Source of the DNA: Dryococelus australis
Taxonomy: Eukaryota; Arthropoda; Insecta; Phasmatodea; Phasmatidae
Length of the DNA: 64,000 nt
Direction: 5' to 3'
NCBI GenBank assembly: GCA_029891345.1
Contig: CM056993.1
Location: 230,731,265-230,795,264 of the forward strand
Shown one piece after another: positions 20,338 through 33,119 of the stretch; positions within the stretch are counted from its first letter, which is position 1; each line of letters opens with the position of its first letter. The notes under the pieces were generated by a model. That model was not told the DNA's origin. It made no database searches and worked only from the letters and a program-made list of their open reading frames with translations. A program made the position numbers and the translations under genes.

Positions 20338-20757
20338 AGGTTGTTCACGGTAAAATTAGCACTTTTGAAAGCCCTTCTTAAGATCTACTTGTGTGCAACT
20401 TGTATATTCTTCCGCCTTATGTAAAATTAACATTGCCACGGGCCTCATCACTTTGTACATGCGTCGGTCAAGTGAAACTGTGGAATTATTTAAAAAGTAA
20501 ATATTTTACAAATCCGCTCATTTTTACATTTCGGTGCACTAAAAACAGAAAGCGAAAGAAATAATTTAAGTTATTACAAAGGTTACCTAACATTTATTTA
20601 TTTGACGTTAAGATATGGAACTACTTTCCATCCATCGTTACCAACATTACTGAGTGCATGTCACTCAGTGCGCACGTTAAATGTATATGCAGGCAGGGCC
20701 AGTGACTTCTATCTAAGGTGGATTTCAAAAGTGCTCACTTTATCGTGAACAGCCTTT
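20338..20757 (+). mobile_element. 420-bp MITE, family A copy 1
   Basis: The left end AGGTTGTTCACGGTAAAATT and the following AGCACTTTTGAAAG are the imperfect inverse of the right end (TTTCAAAAGTGCTCACTTTA, then TCGTGAACAGCC). The interior (TATTCTTCCGCCTTATGTAA, GGTCAAGTGAAACTGTGGAA, TACTTTCCATCCATCGTTAC) is shared with copies at 21416 and 41368. It has no coding sequence. A palindromic CACTCAGTGCGC lies near 20665. The superfamily is uncertain; TA-rich flanks would fit a Tc1/mariner-type target but the duplication is not clear. Confidence 0.85.
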
Positions 20758-20758
20758 A

Positions 20759-20760
20759 AC

Positions 20761-20829
<69 letters not shown>

Positions 20830-20900
20830 TATAGAGAGAGAGAGGAGAGAGATATAGAGAGAGAAAGAGAGAGGGAGTGTGTGTGTGTGCGCGCGCGTGC
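20759..20900. repeat. compound microsatellite (TA)n-(GA)n-(GT)n
   Basis: About 75 bases of nearly pure TA are followed by GAGAGA tracts and then GTGTGT and GCGCGC. It starts at the right end of MITE copy 1. The reading frame through it on the minus strand is a repeat artefact. Confidence 0.95.
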
Positions 20901-21415
20901 ATGCGGATGTGTGAATTAGAACACAGCTCTAGAGTAGTGGGGGAACAAATGTTCAAACTTACGTACTGTATAAATACGTCAAAATAAAAACTAATCTTAA
21001 GTAAAGTTTCTGTGACATGGCATTTACATAACTGGTAACTTTCAGTAAACTTTTGAAATGCAAATATAATGCCATGCTAGAACTTTGCATAGCATAAAAG
21101 ACAAGATGATGTGACATAGCAATAAAAACTATTATGAATTTAACAAGAAAATGTAACAGAAACTCATAGGCTACTGCACTTTGAAACAACAAAAAAGTTG
21201 AAAACAATGGCCGATTTGATTGAATTAATGTTTTTTTCTTTAAATACAACAATCCGAAAGAGGAAAGAAAAAACATTTGCCAAAGTGCCATAATGACTAT
21301 TTTTTGTGGAAAGAAAAAGAATGTAAAGACTGATTTTGGTTTAACATGTTACGTACCACAAAAGTATTTTCAGTTAACAGTTACATTGGTCTACATTTGA
21401 TAGTAGGGCAGCTAT
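20901..21415. other. AT-rich spacer between two MITE copies
   Basis: The stretch lies between directly repeated MITE copies. A 110-codon open frame on the minus strand is hydrophobic and K/F/L-rich, as expected of random AT-rich DNA. No family was recognised. Confidence 0.35.
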
Positions 21416-21842
21416 AGGTTGTTCACAATAATAAGCAATTTTGAGAGCCCTGCTCAAGATATACTCGTGTGCACGTTACATATTCTTCCGCGTTATGTAA
21501 AACTGACATTGTCACATGCCTCATCACTTTATTTATGCGCCGGTCAAGTGAAACTGTGAAATTGTTAGAAAAGTAAATATTTAAAATAATCTTCTCCTTT
21601 TTACACTTCGATGCACTGAAAAACCAGAAAACGAAATAAATAGGCTTAATTTACGTTATCGCAAATAGTTACCTTAACACTTTATATTTGATGTGAAAAT
21701 ATGGAATTACTTTCCATCTATCATTACTATCTTTACTGGGCGCATATCACTCAGTGTGTCCGTTATAGTATATGCAGACATGGGCAGTGACTTTTTTCTG
21801 AAGTTGATTTCAAAAGTGCTCACTTTATCATGAACCACCTTA
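21416..21842 (+). mobile_element. 420-bp MITE, family A copy 2
   Basis: Same family and orientation as the copy at 20338. It has AGGTTGTTCACAATAATAAG at the left and the inverse end CTTTATCATGAACCACCTTA at the right. The shared interior blocks include TATTCTTCCGCGTTATGTAA and GGTCAAGTGAAACTGTGAAA. The copies differ at many positions, so they inserted or duplicated long ago. Confidence 0.85.
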
Positions 21843-22599
21843 CACTAAAACTGTTTTGTATTTACATGGCTGGTTGTATATACAGTACATATTTGACCCC
21901 ATGTTTATTCATGTTGTGTGTGATGTATGGTGACCTACTTACACAGATCTCCAAGGAAATACTAGACACCATAGGATGCAAGCTGATTGTTACGCGAGTC
22001 AAATACATTGATTGTTAATGTGAATGGCTCTCCTTCATGTCCTCATTTGGCAGTCGACGTCCTGCTACATGTCAGTATTTGATGAGCCACAATTGACTGT
22101 TGTACTGACAATACCTGGAGCAGTTCAGGTGGTCAAGTTTCCAACCGCCTAATGAAAGCCTAGGATCTCACACTAGCCAACTTTAAGACGCATCCAGTCA
22201 CAGTTGCTGAAGCTGCTTTTCAACATGCGGCACGCTGCTGTTTACAGCAATGCCTCAAGACACTGCGTCTTCTCAGCACTGACCTTGAGCTACATTGATT
22301 CACACCACAACGGGCAAGTTCTTCATTGTAGCTAAATGGTTTTCAGAAATTAAAATACCCAAAATAATACACGAAACTTAGAGCAAAAAGAAATTAATAT
22401 TTTTTTGTGTTTTTATTTGCCAACCTTGAATAATAATATAACTTTTAAAATTTTCAGAAACCTATATAAAAATTACTGATGCTACACAAAAAAAAAGTTA
22501 TTTATTTTAAAATCCAAGATACTCAAAAGAAAATTTCGAACATAGGATATAGGCTTATATTTTGTCTTCTTAAGACAAAATTTCATGCACTGTAGTAGA
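21843..22599. other. anonymous spacer
   Basis: No gene or repeat recognised. The stretch 22020-22310 is GC-richer than its flanks but shows no open frame with a known domain. Confidence 0.4.
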
Positions 22600-22812
22600 A
22601 ATATTAGGGCAGCTCTTAACATTGTGGTCTTGAGAGATGAGAATGGAGCCATGCCAGAATGCAAGGGCAGGGGAAATAAGAAATCCCAGTGAAAACCTGC
22701 CGGTCAGCACAGTTCCCAAGTGTAAAAATTCTGGAATGACCCCGCCGGGAATCGAGCCTGGTTCACCTTAGAGGAAGGCAAGTAGTCTGACCACTACACC
22801 ACCACAGTTCAT
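22600..22812 (-). mobile_element. tRNA-Gly-derived SINE, copy 3
   Basis: On the minus strand from 22812 the head GTGGTGGTGTAGTGGTCAGA (A box) leads to GGCTCGATTCCCGGCGGGGT (B box). The body follows with CATTCCAGAATTTTTACAC, CCGGCAGGTTTTCACTGGGA, CCCTTGCATTCTGGCATGGC and TCTCAAGACC. It is nearly full length but diverged, and shares all blocks with the other copies. Confidence 0.85.
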
Positions 22813-23973
22813 GCTCTTATCCACCACAGTTGTCACTTTCCAATTCTGAATTCTCCTTATTCCCTAGGCCTCGTATCCTGCTAGGGATGTTCGACAGGAT
22901 GTTTTTTTACATGCATTAAAATTAATATCAGCATGTTGTGTACATGTACATTACACATGTACAGGTATTTTTTGCGTAACAAAATATTTTTGTGTAAAAG
23001 TTTCATTTTTATTTTAGAAAGTAATAAGACTCCTTAGGAACACCATTTATTTATTCACTGCAAAATCCACCGCAATTTGGCACTGTTCTATAATGCAAAT
23101 TCTGAGAGGTATAAACATACCTGCATAAAAGACGAAAAGCAACTTTCACATGTCGTGATTGGCCAGGCAAATGTTTGTTCCAGAGCAAAAATAGTTTTGA
23201 TTGTGTAAACATGGACAAAATTATAATACAATGAAATATTGCTGCGTTAAAAAGCTCTATGTTATACAATTACTGAATCCAAATCAGGTAAGAAGTTACC
23301 AATTTATTTACTGATTGTATGGCAGCGTTCAGTTAGCATACTTTATGTCCCACACATCGCAGTCACGTGACACTGGCATCAGGAGGCGGGACCTCTCGTC
23401 AGCCATTCGCTAAGTTCAAAATGCCATGGTTAAATATTGCAACCTTAAATCTAATTATTAAAACTTGAGATGTGGATTTTCGCCAAAATATTTTCTTTAG
23501 TCCCCATAATGGGGAAGAAGTAAAAAAATAAGCAAATGCTATGTAAACATTGCACCAACAGGTTTCTTATCTGATGCATAATTATCATATTATTTTCCAT
23601 CGATGTCTCGAAATTGCTAGTAGGACTTGCTAACCACGTGATTAATCACAAGTAAAACATATTAAAAAAATTCTATTGTAAAAGTGGATGTGAAATTTGG
23701 ATCATCACTTAAGTTCAAGATTTCACAATGTGCATGACCAGTGGTAGATCTACGATGGGTATGGAGAATGGTTTCCAGTAGGCATTGTGGACTGCAAATT
23801 ATGCCTACCACTTTTAATGGAAATTCACTTTTATCTACCAAACACAGAAAAAAAAAAAAGACAAAAATGTAGCAAATGTGCAGAACAGGAAGGGTATTTC
23901 CCAACAATTAGTAAAAGTTGAATCTCCAGCATCGAAGTAGCATAAAAAAATATTATAAAGAACAAAAAAAAAG
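22813..23973. other. anonymous AT-rich spacer
   Basis: No gene or repeat recognised. Confidence 0.4.
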
Positions 23974-24225
23974 AACTTGTGATATTAGCCTACAAATTTT
24001 TTATAATGAGCTGGTATTCCACCCTCATTTAGATCATACAGAGTAGTTCTGGTCTCACACTAACAATTTTAAACAAAATTCAGGTTCTGGACTGAAAACA
24101 ACTTGTGATATTAGCCTACAAATTTTTTATAATGAGCTGGTATTCCACCCTCATTTAGATCATACAGATAAGTTCTGATCTCACACTAACAATTTTAAAC
24201 AAAATTCAGGTTCTGGGCTGAATAT
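23974..24225. repeat. recent tandem duplication, two 126-bp copies
   Basis: AACTTGTGATATTAGCCTAC begins at 23974 and again at 24100. The two copies differ at about four positions over the unit. No coding function is visible. The near identity shows that the duplication is recent. Confidence 0.92.
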
Positions 24226-25980
24226 TCAGTTCATAAAATTGTATTTTATCCTAATCTTGATCCACAACATACAAAAGTGGAGATGTCATAAGCTACAACT
24301 GTTCAAAGTTAATTAAGTTAAGAATTGGAAGGTTCCGGTAGTAAATACTATTTTTTGTAGTTTGAAGACAACCAAGACTTATCATCATTAGGACCTGAAT
24401 CATATTAAATACAAGTACACTATAAGTAGTCCTCCTTACACACCAAACCTGTTTTTTAATTATTAAATACTCTAATAAAGTATACCTACCACCTCAGTGA
24501 GCATCAGCTGCACTACTGCTGTTTACACCAAATAATGAAACTACTTGACAGTATAAAAGTATTATGTAACAGTATGTTTGTAGAACTGTCCAGGAAAGCA
24601 AGAGATTTTATTGTTTAATAATACTTTCAGCACAGTATAAAAACACTATGGTCAGTACGTTGTTACATTTTTAAATAAATGTTTGTTTTGTCAAGTTGAT
24701 AATGACTGAACAATAGGTATATTCTGAAAGTTTGAAAAGTATGGAACAGAGCTTACAGTTTGAGAGCAGTCTGAAAGCATTATGGATACTATTCCGACAG
24801 ACACAAACTCATATCTAACAGTTAAGAAACAATTAAAAACAGAACACAAAACTGTTTTCATGCCATTTTCATAGTGTTTTTTCAGTAAGGGTGGCAATGG
24901 CTACTACATCCTTATACGGGTGACACAGTATTCACCAGCGAGACACCATTATTATACTTTGATATTTGTTGTTATAGTCAGAGGATCTCTCTATCATAGT
25001 TCTATAACTGTTTACAGTAAAATGAATTTGAGAGATTAGTGTATTTTGATATTGTGTCATTCAACTTGTGGAGACTCAGATCACAGTAATCTTATATCTA
25101 GTGCCAGTATTTCTGTGTCCTATATCCATTATCCATGCATGCTTGACAGAAACGTTCATGCATTAACAGGTCCTGTGACCCATTCGCTAACGGAATGCGC
25201 TTATCAGTGCAATGTCTCTTTGTCACGTAGAGAAAACTCAGTAACTATGTCAAAATGTGTTTTAATCATACGTAGTTTAAAGCCTACGGGCAGATGTTAG
25301 AATCAGCACATAAGGCACCACGTATTTGAACAGACTGATTATTGTACAATGAGTTAAATAGGAATTAACAAGTGTTAACGGATGTAGCAAGTCAGTGCAT
25401 TATGTGGGATTATTTTCAGTGTTTGTTTTAACTGGATTGCTCCAGTCAAAGTATGGCCCAGTTGGTCGTATCCAGCTGGCCGTATGTGTTGCACACGAAT
25501 CGCGTCACAGAGAGTGATCTAATTTTGTTCCAATAATTTTTGTGTGCCATAATCGTTTAACGTTAGTAACCTGAACTTTGTTTTTGTGTAACCTTCAGTG
25601 TTCACAGCATCCCTCCGTCGACTCACAGGCTTTTTATTTCTAACTTTATGTCAAGTGATTTTGTTTGTGCCATTTTGGGTTTTTTTTTCCGCAGCTATGG
25701 CCACTTGCAGGTCTTGTGAGCCAGATCAGTTTTCGTTCACCTGTACATGTGTGTTTTTTATACATATTTATTCAATAAAATATTTGCTGTACTTCAAAAC
25801 ATGTTATACTCACCGAACCATGTCAAGTGCAATATCACAATTGATGCAGACAAGAAGCCAATTATAACACTATATTTATGTTCCCCACCTCAGATCAAGC
25901 AATTATCCACATTGACAGTATGTCGTGGTCTCTGGAGTGGGGGAGGATGGAGGTTTGACTTACGATACCAGGTTTTAGAA
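24226..25980. other. AT-rich spacer with no accepted gene
   Basis: No family motif was found. A start codon preceded by an acceptor-like TTTTTTTTCCGCAG (near 25695) opens MATCRSCEPDQFSF, but the frame soon becomes AT-rich random sequence and was not accepted. Confidence 0.35.
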
Positions 25981-26401
25981 TACAGTAGAAATTCGATTAT
26001 CCCAACGTTAGTTATACGGACAATCAGATATCCGGACTCGTTTTAAAAATAAAGAGAATAGTAAAATCATGAAAGTTTCTTTTGTCATAGTGTTTCCCTT
26101 ACCCACGGAGGAGGGACAAGCTCTTATGTGTGCTCTTGTGATGTGTCCTTACACGTGTTGTTCACAATAAACACGTCTGGAAGGATGATGATTACTTGTT
26201 AACTGATTTCATTTTTATTTTTTATACAGTTTCTGTTTTGAATAAGTTACAGTTCTACACATGACTAATAAATGTTACGTTGAGTGAAAAAGTTTTTTTT
26301 TTAATCTTCATTTTCAACATATTTCCATAATCCGAATTTTCTATTACCTATCTGAATTACCATTGGTCCCTATTAGTCGGGATTATCTGCACTCTACTGT
26401 A
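25981..26401. mobile_element. pogo/Tigger-like MITE
   Basis: The left end TACAGTAGAAATTCGATTAT and the right end GGGATTATCTGCACTCTACTGTA are inverted copies in the style of pogo/Tigger termini (CAGTAGA...TCGATTATCC). Each is flanked by TA, the expected target duplication (25981-25982 and 26400-26401). The 421-bp element has no transposase. Subterminal words such as ATATCCGG and ATAATCCGAA recur in inverted form, as usual in this family. Confidence 0.85.
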
Positions 26402-28734
26402 TTCGTAGAGTTGCGAAGTGTGCCAGAGCACGATAGAATCTTCCAGGGTGTGGGCCGTTCGCCCACGTGGCTCTCCTCAGTTCACCCTGCGATGAGATGA
26501 CATCGTTGTAATGATGCAATAAACCTACTAAATGTTGAGTGAGACTGTTGAATGGCCATCTCACATGCCAGACACACACAATAAGTTGAAACGCTGTCAG
26601 GAGGCTGCAGTGATGCAGCGGGTAGATGACCCAAAACAGTTATATGGCTGTAAAGCGACCTGCAGTGAAGTAAAAAGAACCACTTTCCACTGAATTGCTC
26701 TTTACTCGCTGAATTCCCTCCAAGGAGGCACGCACTTTATTATGGTTTACATCTTATTAGTCTCATAGATATCAGCAAGTTGCAATAAATTCAGATAGTA
26801 TAAATACAAGTCTAAAAAAAGGGTTAGGTAATCAATCACTGCTCCCAAAGGTTCCATCCTTTTCCCTCTATTATATTTATTTATTTTTAATATGCTAGAT
26901 ATAAATTATATGTATTCCAACATCATATTGTGTATGATGCATACTAAATTTTCATTTAAATATGAGAATCTGACAGCACTTATGGTGTCATTAAATGAGA
27001 CTATTCGTCACTAGATAAATAGTTTACAGCAAATAGTCTTTCTTTAAAAGGAGATCAAAAAGTAATTCTCCACATAAAAACAACAGGACTATAACTTTTT
27101 AATGAAATATAGAAACTATGATTAAAGAAAGCCTTCCTACAATATTTTAGGCTTACATAATGACATTCATCTTTATGGGAATCCTCACATTGATAACATA
27201 TTCCCGAAACTAACTGCAGCGTGTTACACTTTACATAATTTATCATATCGTCTAAAGACATCCTCCCTTAAACAAATTTATTTTTCATATTTTCATGCTG
27301 TTATGTTATATTGTATGATTCGGTGGGCACCTTCTTCTCAAACTATCTAAAGTTTTCAGATTCCAAAAAGGGCCAAAGGAAATACTTACAAATATTTTGT
27401 GTAGGTATATGGTTGTGTTTAATATTTTTGACTAATGCTATATTCCAGAGCTCCTGCTCATCGTAGGATCGCTGGAGAGATTTGATAGTAAATAAATAAA
27501 TAAATAAATAAAACTACTTTAGCAACAAAAATTCTGTGTATGCAGTTACAAAATTTCCGAGGTTTGCATAGTCCCCTGCTGTGAAAATTGTTAGTTTTTT
27601 TGATTGCAAGAAATTACTATACATACTGGGTCATATCTGTGTTTGACAATATTTGTGATTTTCCCTGTGTTGTAGACTAACGAGCAACAATTAGCTGAAA
27701 AACAGTTTTCACTACATAGAATGAACAGTTAATGTGTTGATATTTGTGAATATAGAATGGAGGCTACAAGTTCAAGAGCTTCACAGGTTGTGTATTAGCT
27801 GTGCATTTATGAATTTGGTTGTGCAATCCTGGCCAGATATTTTTTAATATTTGTTATATTACAGGTTTTTTCTCATTTAAGGTGAAATGTGACTCGTATG
27901 AGAGCTGTTGAATTGGCCAACGACAGAGAATATTTTCTTCGTCAGCTGTCTGTTAGAAACCTGTAATAGTGTGCAGTGTAAATGTGCACATTTATTATAT
28001 TGAACCATACGTTACTAATTAACCGCAATGCGAATCACTTGGTTTTGCTTTATCATTGCGCATTGGTAAGTTTTGTACATGTCCCATTCTTTGCATACCC
28101 GTGACAAATTATGTTACATTCAATTCTACTGTACATACATTTAATTATATATGTAGCTCCTGGAAACTGTTGACATACAAATATACACAACTCTGATTGC
28201 TCGAGCTCTAGTGAAGCACATAATGCCCCCCCCCCCCCTTTTCCACTCTCTTCACTGTACTCTACAAGCTAATTGGGGCAGATTTGAATGTCATCAGTTT
28301 TATGGAGCTTGACTTTGGTTTTCAGGTTTTTCTTTGGCCATAACTTATCCGCTTCTATCTTTAAATAGATACATTTTACATAACATGTTTTGGTACGAAG
28401 TGTTTTTCACATAGCCCAACTGCTTGCACCAATTTCAACTCAAAATTATTTTGCGGTATTGCAGATTGCCACTTCGCTCTTTAAATGGATCATTTGGAAC
28501 AATAAAAAAAAAGGAAAAATTTTACGGGTTCAGTATAGCGGAAATATAAAAATACAGTTAGTTTGAAACCATAAAATTATATCGAGACCACTATGTTGCT
28601 AATGAATTTAATAACTATTTTGTAAATATTGCCACTACCCTAAATATGGCAAATAATAATGATAATACATCCAAATAAAATAGTTATGCATCACACATAC
28701 TAGTAGAAGTATTACAACCCCAATACCTTTAACC
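26402..28734. other. AT-rich spacer
   Basis: No gene was recognised. A short (TAAA)n tract at 27489-27512, after CTGGAGAGATTTGATAG, looks like the simple-repeat 3' tail of some retroposed element on the plus strand, but no body upstream could be identified. A C run lies near 28228. Confidence 0.35.
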
Positions 28735-28740
28735 AGTGTT

Positions 28741-29400
28741 TTGTGGCTTGAGCAATGCATTATCATCATACGGTTTATTATTTTGGGAATCTGCAACTAT
28801 GATAACACAATATTCGTAGTTAGAAAAACGGTCATTAGAATAACCTCTAAAGTAATTAGGTATAATACAAGTTGCAGGCCTTTATTAAAAAAAAGAATTA
28901 CCATTCTCATCAATCTACATTTTTGAACTTATTAATTTATTCACTCAAACAAAAACGAATATCTTAAAAAAATTAGATTTCCATCACTATTCCACAAGGA
29001 ATATAAATAAGTACCTATAGAGTATATTATCACCGGACAAATTTGTACAAGAGAAGTACCAATTGAGTTGAAAGGAATACATTATACACAATAAGCTACC
29101 AGACTCGATAACGTCAATAATCTTAAATAACTTTTTAAGAAATATATTAAATACCTTCTGCTGAGAGTCTTCTATTGAACAGTTGTTAAACACACTTAAA
29201 ACACATGTTGTCATATGTGCGGACGTGATGAAAATGCAGTAGTATATATTTGTACTATGTACATAATTGTATTTTTACTTTATACTACAAAATATTTTTA
29301 TTCAATATTTATTGACATGTCCTATAACGTTGTTCTGCTAGACACGATGTACAATATTACTGAACAAAATAAACTTGGACTTTTCGAACCATAACCTTCA
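28741..29400 (+). mobile_element. Jockey/CR1-like LINE, 3' end of ORF2 plus 3' UTR
   Basis: The end of a LINE reverse transcriptase is readable in pieces on the plus strand. These are YGLLFW (near 28770), then IFVVRKTVIRITSKV and YNTSCRPLLKKRITILIN (28810-28918), then FHHYSTRN (near 28980, the hxYxTR motif), then NKLPDSI with NFLRNILN (29090-29150). These blocks in this order are characteristic of the Jockey/CR1 C-terminus. One or two frame slips and stops separate them. An AT-rich 3' UTR follows and ends near ACAAAATAAACTTGGACTTT (29365). The 5' part is missing, as usual for target-primed insertions. Confidence 0.75.
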
Positions 29401-30094
29401 TTATAATAAACAAAAACAATAAACATGGTGCAGGAAAAATGCGCTGCAGAGGTTTATACGAACTCGGAATACTGCGCGCGCCAGCAAAACATTATCGTAA
29501 ACAAAACCAACTTCAAACGCACCAAAATGTATCACAATTCTTTATGTCGAACGGGCATATGAAATTATTCAAAAATCTCCGAAACTCCCATATACCGAAA
29601 TGTTTAAAGCTGGTCGGACTGCACTAGCGCTGTTAGTTCACAAGCCGCAGCGAGCTTCACTTAGCGTACGCGTTAGATCAAGGCAAAATGATAGCAGTTG
29701 CCAGACCTAACTTTATGACCTTGGTGGTGAGTCAAGGTGACTTAGCTTTGGATAATCAAGGGGTATTAGAGCTTCCCCTTAACAGCCTTGTAGAGCTTAA
29801 TATCTTACTTCTGATGAAAGAGTTAAACAGTTGTATTCGTTGAGATACAATAAATGCTATTATTTCTCTACTATTGGTTTGAATAATTTATCAGTAACCG
29901 TAAACAGTTAGCTAACTTAGAACGAAAGAGTAGAACAACTAGGAAGGCCGGCCTCTAATGCCGCCTTTATGAGTACAGCAACGGTCATAAATATCATTCA
30001 CGTGCGACGTGCACACAATCGTGGACACTGTGACTGCCCGGGTTAAAATGTTATGATGGTAGGTGGGACTTGACGTCTCGTTGTCGGCGATATT
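29401..30094. other. anonymous spacer
   Basis: No gene or repeat recognised. The stretch is slightly GC-richer than average, with no conserved domain in any frame. Confidence 0.35.
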
Positions 30095-31860
30095 ATTAAA
30101 GATGTGACCAGAAAGAATAGCAATACTAGTGAGGCAATTACAAATACGCGCGTGTCTTACATGGTACTCGAACCCAGAACACTGCGCACTGTAAGATGGT
30201 GTGTAACCAACAGTATTACGGAGGTAAAATTAGGTGCATCAACTTCGGTTGCGATTAGTCTAAAGTTTTGATAGACTGGGTTTACCAACCACAAATATAT
30301 ACAGGAACATCATTTTGAAAACAAGTGTGCGAGTCTCTTAAATCGTGTAAGTTGACATGACGCACCATAGCACCAATTGTATGCAGAATTTGGGGGAAAG
30401 GGGAAATAGGTTGACTGGTGCCCGGGATATGGCTTAAAAGGTTTATTTTCTATTTTAGCGCTATTGTACAAATATGTCTAAAACCAGGCTCAGTATAGGC
30501 ATATATGATGCTTCAAATAAACACCGTCAGCATATAAAGTTTGGTTGATTTTGTCAAACTATGTAATAAATATGATCAACAATTTATATTGCCCCAATTA
30601 AAAAAAGTACACATTTAAATTATGCAAGTTTACATGGCCTACTGTAATACTACGTATGTGAAAAATGTGGTGGGAATAAGTTGGTTGATTCCCGAGATAT
30701 GGCATGAAACTCAATTTTCTCACGTGGTACTATCTTTATTAATGGAGAACCAATTCTATTTCCTAAATCAAAATATTTATATGGCTGCAAATTTTAAAAT
30801 AAGAGCCAGACCTACATAAAACATGCCCGTTTACATGACCAACAATTGTAGTAATGGTTTGTAATATTAGGTAGAAAACGGGTGATTGTTTTTTGAGATT
30901 TGATATAACTTAATTTATTCATGTGGAGATTCTGTGTAGACAGAGTTGATGTTATAAAAGATATTGTCAGCATAGAAAGTTAAGTTTAAATTTCGAAAAT
31001 CAATGTTAGTCCACTGTAAAAAATGGCAATTTACATAGCTTACTGTGGTACTTAAGGTTTGCCGAATTCGATAGCAATCGGTTGATTGTATCCCGTCAAA
31101 TGACAACACCTAATTATTTCGTGTGCTACAATCATTCAAAATTGTTAACAAAAGAGGCTCTGGGTAGAAGCATCTGATGGTTGCAATAAATATTGATAGC
31201 ACACTAAGTTATGTGGAAAATGGTTACGTGGTTTAGTACATATAGCATTTTTATATGACCACTATTTTTAAAATAAGTGTCTGGCCCACTAAAACATGTC
31301 CGTTACCATGACTTACTGTTGCTCTACTAAATTGTCAAATTTGGTATGGATGGGTTACTTTTTTCCCGATATATGGCGTGAAATTTTTTTTCATATGGCA
31401 CACTCTTACAATATATTGGATGAAAGTAATTATATACTGACACGTTTAACACTCGTAATAGACACTTTCACATTCCCAAGTTTGGTAAAAATTAGTCAAA
31501 CGGTATAGTAGATAAATTAATATAATCTTAAATATTTATATTGGTGGCATTTTAAAAAATAAGTTCCTTATAAATATAAATTTAATGCATTAATGTGGTC
31601 TACAACACTATACGTATATGCGGCCCAAATCTAACAGGGATGGTCTGAGTAGTTACCAAGATATAAAGTAAAAGCTTAATGTTTTCATGTTACACTAACT
31701 TCCGAAATGACTGATCAATAGCTTTAATGCTTTCTACATTCTATTCTTACATCATGCGCTACAAACTTACCAAATATGGTTTAAATCAGTTATATGGTTC
31801 CCGAAATATAACTTAGTGCCCTAAAATATTTTGACTGCCTCCATTTGGAAAGCACGAACC
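30095..31860. repeat. unnamed repeat family R285, copy 1
   Basis: This locus and 56245-58495 begin with the same head (CCAGAAA...CGCG..TTAC.....ACTTGAAC-type sequence, then GCATCAACTTCGG). Both then consist of decayed tandem units. The unit carries in order: GTTTACATGACCTACTGT-like, TTTGCCAAATTTGGTAG-like, ATCGGTTGATTGTTTCCCGA, GATATGACATAAAACTTAAT, TTATTCATGTGGCGCTATCT, and GCCAGCATACAAAGTTAAGT. Here landmarks fall at about 30527, 30966 and 31194, with deletions. Both loci also end alike (ACAAACTTACCAAATATGGT, then TATGGTTCCCGA near 31762-31803). No coding function was recognised. Confidence 0.75.
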
Positions 31861-33119
31861 CGGCGTGATATTAAACTTAAAAGTCCCATGTTCTTGCAAA
31901 ATAGTATATATGGACCGAATTGACATTCAGTTCACGGGCTTAAAAGTTATTAGAGCCGAGTATATACGCGAGACAGACATTCATGTCATTGCATAAGCCT
32001 TACTTTCCTTCGGATTATAGGCCAATAAAACGGGTTTCATCATGTTACTGTAAACGTTAAAATATTTAGCGAGCAAGATTTAGTTTGGTTATTGTTTATC
32101 TGAACAAAATATTACTTGTATATCTAGTAGAAAAATAAAAATAAGTATTCACCAAGACAGAAATGTAATAGTTATATAATTATATAGGTTATGCTACAAT
32201 GTTTTAATTTCAATTTTATGTTTTAAATTTGTCGATACCAATTTTTGATAACCTTTCAGGCCAAATAATGTTTTCTTAAGAGAATAGTTTTGCGCAGAAA
32301 CGTTTGAAAATTTAATGTTATTTTTTCTGATAATGGGGCACCACTTTTTTTAGAAATTCAATGTACACATAATATTAACAATTATAACTTAATTATTTTC
32401 ACAGTATACACTTATAGGTTGGTACACCTAACGTGGAAACCCCAAACATTTCCGCACTGGTTGTAGATCATGAAAAGCGGGTTTCGCTAAATGATAGTAT
32501 ACACGAAGGTGAGTAATTTGTCTCTTGTGGCTATTCTTAACACGTATATGGATAGAGAAATTGAACCAAATATGATTTGTTAACTGGAAACGTACACTTA
32601 TTTCAAAAGCCATATGAAAGTATTTACTAAGCGGAGTTCAGCTATATAGAAGTGGCAATAGAAAGACGCTAAGAAATAATGTGCAATTATGATTAAGTTA
32701 GGTGGGCTGGTAGCATGGGGCAGTGGACCTGTACTCACAGCTACAAGTACACAACACGAGCCGTGACACATCCTGGCAGGACCACTTCACATAGCACCTT
32801 AGCGCTTACCTCAATGGCGCAAGGGACACGGAATGCGATATTGGACCAATACTAGCACGCAACAGAGGGAAGACGGTCAATGAGAGTGCAAGTCTGATAT
32901 CAATACGTACATTGATTCAGATAGCAATTTAATTCACAAGATTTGTTTCCTAATTATTAACTGTACTAAGTAACGAGTGCGAACCGATGCATTATATAAT
33001 TAGAACAACCAAACCTTAGAAGAAAAGCAATCGCATCCTCATACATAATAAAAATGAGGACCGCTATGGTAGAAATCATTCACTTTGGGTCTTTACACAT
33101 AACGTTCATTATGTGTTTA
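31861..33119. other. anonymous AT-rich spacer
   Basis: No gene recognised. A GC-richer patch at 32700-32890 shows no known domain. Confidence 0.35.

Noticed and set aside
20756-20956. Open frame on the minus strand through the TA/GA/GT tract
   Set aside because: It is a translation of simple repeats.
25598-26046. Possible exon starting MATCRSCEPDQFSF after an acceptor-like sequence
   Set aside because: The Cys-rich start is not followed by any recognisable domain and the frame turns into AT-rich random sequence.
30160-30225. tRNA-like GGTTCGAGTACC on the minus strand
   Set aside because: The same segment recurs at the head of the other R285 copy (near 56300), so it belongs to that repeat rather than to a tRNA gene.
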